From positions 1 to 6,738 of the forward strand of contig JAJISI010000069.1 of the NCBI GenBank assembly GCA_022848805.1: a DNA stretch of 6,738 bases, in the 5' to 3' direction. The notes under the pieces are model-generated. The model worked only from the letters and a program-made list of their open reading frames with translations, was not told the origin of the DNA and did no database searches. Every line of letters starts with the position of its first letter. Within the stretch, counting starts at the first letter, position 1. Origin of the DNA: Thermoplasmatota archaeon. Lineage in GTDB: Archaea; Thermoplasmatota; Thermoplasmata; UBA10834. This document shows positions 6,281 to 6,738 of this stretch, one piece after another. A program made the position numbers and the translations under genes.

Positions 6281-6738
6281 GTGGCTCTTGAGGAAGTGGG
6301 GAAGCCGGGCCGCGCCACCGTATTCGATCGGGGTGACAGTTTGGAGGAATACACGACGTCTGAGTCGGACCAAGACGAGAAGCGTAGCCTAGCAGATGCC
6401 TACTTCGACATCCTAGCCCACGATGTGACGAACCTGATATCGCCGATAATGGTCCATGCTGAATTCATCACCCTCGGTAAGGAACTCCCGAGGGAAGCTA
6501 GGGTGTCTGCAGCGAGGATAGTGAGGCAGATCCGCCGGACCGCCAACTTCATCCTCAGCTTCAGGATGCTTCACGAGATCGCTTCAAACCCTCCGACGGA
6601 ACCGGAGGCGTTCGACATCCGCGGCCTCGCGGATGTCATGCAGAAGACCGCATCGAGCGAGTACCCGTTCAAGAAACCCTCGATATCCGTGGAGGCGCCT
6701 CTGGGAGCCCCTGTCATGGTCGCAGGCGTTGAGTATAT
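6281..6738 (+). CDS. sensor-less histidine kinase, N-terminal part (cut by the window edge)
   Basis: The open frame runs from GTG 6281 to the right edge (152 complete codons, no stop). Residues 1-36 are charged and of low complexity, with no recognisable sensor domain. The dimerisation and phosphotransfer region follows: YFDILAHDVTN with phospho-acceptor H47, then helices to about residue 102 (AARIVRQIRRTANFIL is the second helix). From about 110 the sequence resembles the entry to a HATPase domain (FDIRGLADVM, then SISVEAP), and the window ends just before the expected N-box. The H-box is of the archaeal HD-x-x-N type, related to but different from ITRHDSLNQ in the large kinase. The start is supported by the TATA-like element about 30 nt upstream and the absence of later good starts before the H-box. 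With no membrane segment or PAS domain so far, it probably acts as a soluble phosphotransfer component. The ATP-binding motifs are outside the window and cannot be checked. Confidence 0.8.
   Translation, partial: MALEEVGKPGRATVFDRGDSLEEYTTSESDQDEKRSLADAYFDILAHDVTNLISPIMVHAEFITLGKELPREARVSAARIVRQIRRTANFILSFRMLHEIASNPPTEPEAFDIRGLADVMQKTASSEYPFKKPSISVEAPLGAPVMVAGVEY

Noticed and set aside
6061..6354. - strand frame of 97 codons (or 62 codons from ATG 6249) just upstream of the ClC gene, ending in a fairly protein-like tail (ISKILLHPVGDKSELAELSE)
   Set aside because: It overlaps the + strand kinase start and its TATA element, contains the candidate ClC promoter and the 6080-6098 hairpin, has no Shine-Dalgarno sequence before either start, and matches no family I recognise. 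It would be worth revisiting if relatives conserve it.
1..6738. tRNA, rRNA, CRISPR arrays, insertion sequences, att sites
   Set aside because: I found no spaced direct repeats, transposase-like frames, terminal inverted repeats or tRNA-like folds; nearly all of the window is accounted for by three genes and two short promoter regions.

Overview
The window reads as archaeal chromosomal DNA, most likely euryarchaeal (Thermoplasmata, Methanomassiliicoccales or Methanomicrobia type). The basis is AT-rich TATA-box-like elements at the expected distance from gene starts, heavy use of ATA (Ile) and AGG/AGA (Arg) codons in otherwise GC-rich DNA, GTG starts with little or no leader, and two histidine kinases whose phospho-acceptor boxes (ITRHDSLNQ and FDILAHDVTN) are of the kind common in those groups. 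The exact taxon is inference.

Layout. Positions 1-150 are a promoter region with a TATA-like element and a perfect hairpin; a divergent gene may begin at its left edge and run out of the window. A very long cytoplasmic sensor kinase follows on the + strand (179-4207): receiver, eight consecutive PAS domains, H-box, HATPase. Tail to tail with it, only 4 bp away, a ClC-family chloride channel/transporter with two C-terminal CBS domains lies on the - strand (4212 to 6002 or 6035). A roughly 245-280 bp intergenic region, with promoter elements for both flanking genes and a second perfect hairpin, separates the ClC gene from a divergent + strand gene (6281 to the right edge). That last gene is the N-terminal part of a short, sensor-less histidine kinase.

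How the genes relate. No gene pair forms an obvious co-directional operon. The two kinases probably belong to phosphorelay networks whose partners are elsewhere. The big kinase starts with a receiver and has no DNA-binding output, so it probably takes phosphate or inputs from other kinases and integrates several PAS signals. The ClC protein is a membrane anion permease with a cytoplasmic CBS regulatory module. No functional link between it and the kinases is shown beyond adjacency.

Most notable points: (1) the big kinase lacks a normal start codon for its receiver, and a 1-bp indel in a GGG run at 168-170 would restore a complete N-terminus; (2) the ClC protein has Ala for the selectivity-filter Ser and Leu at the internal proton-glutamate position; (3) two hairpins of identical geometry (8-bp stem, 3-nt loop) sit in the two promoter regions; (4) the convergent gene pair leaves no room for separate terminators. 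I see no mobile element, CRISPR array, tRNA or rRNA, and nothing that clearly amounts to an undescribed system.
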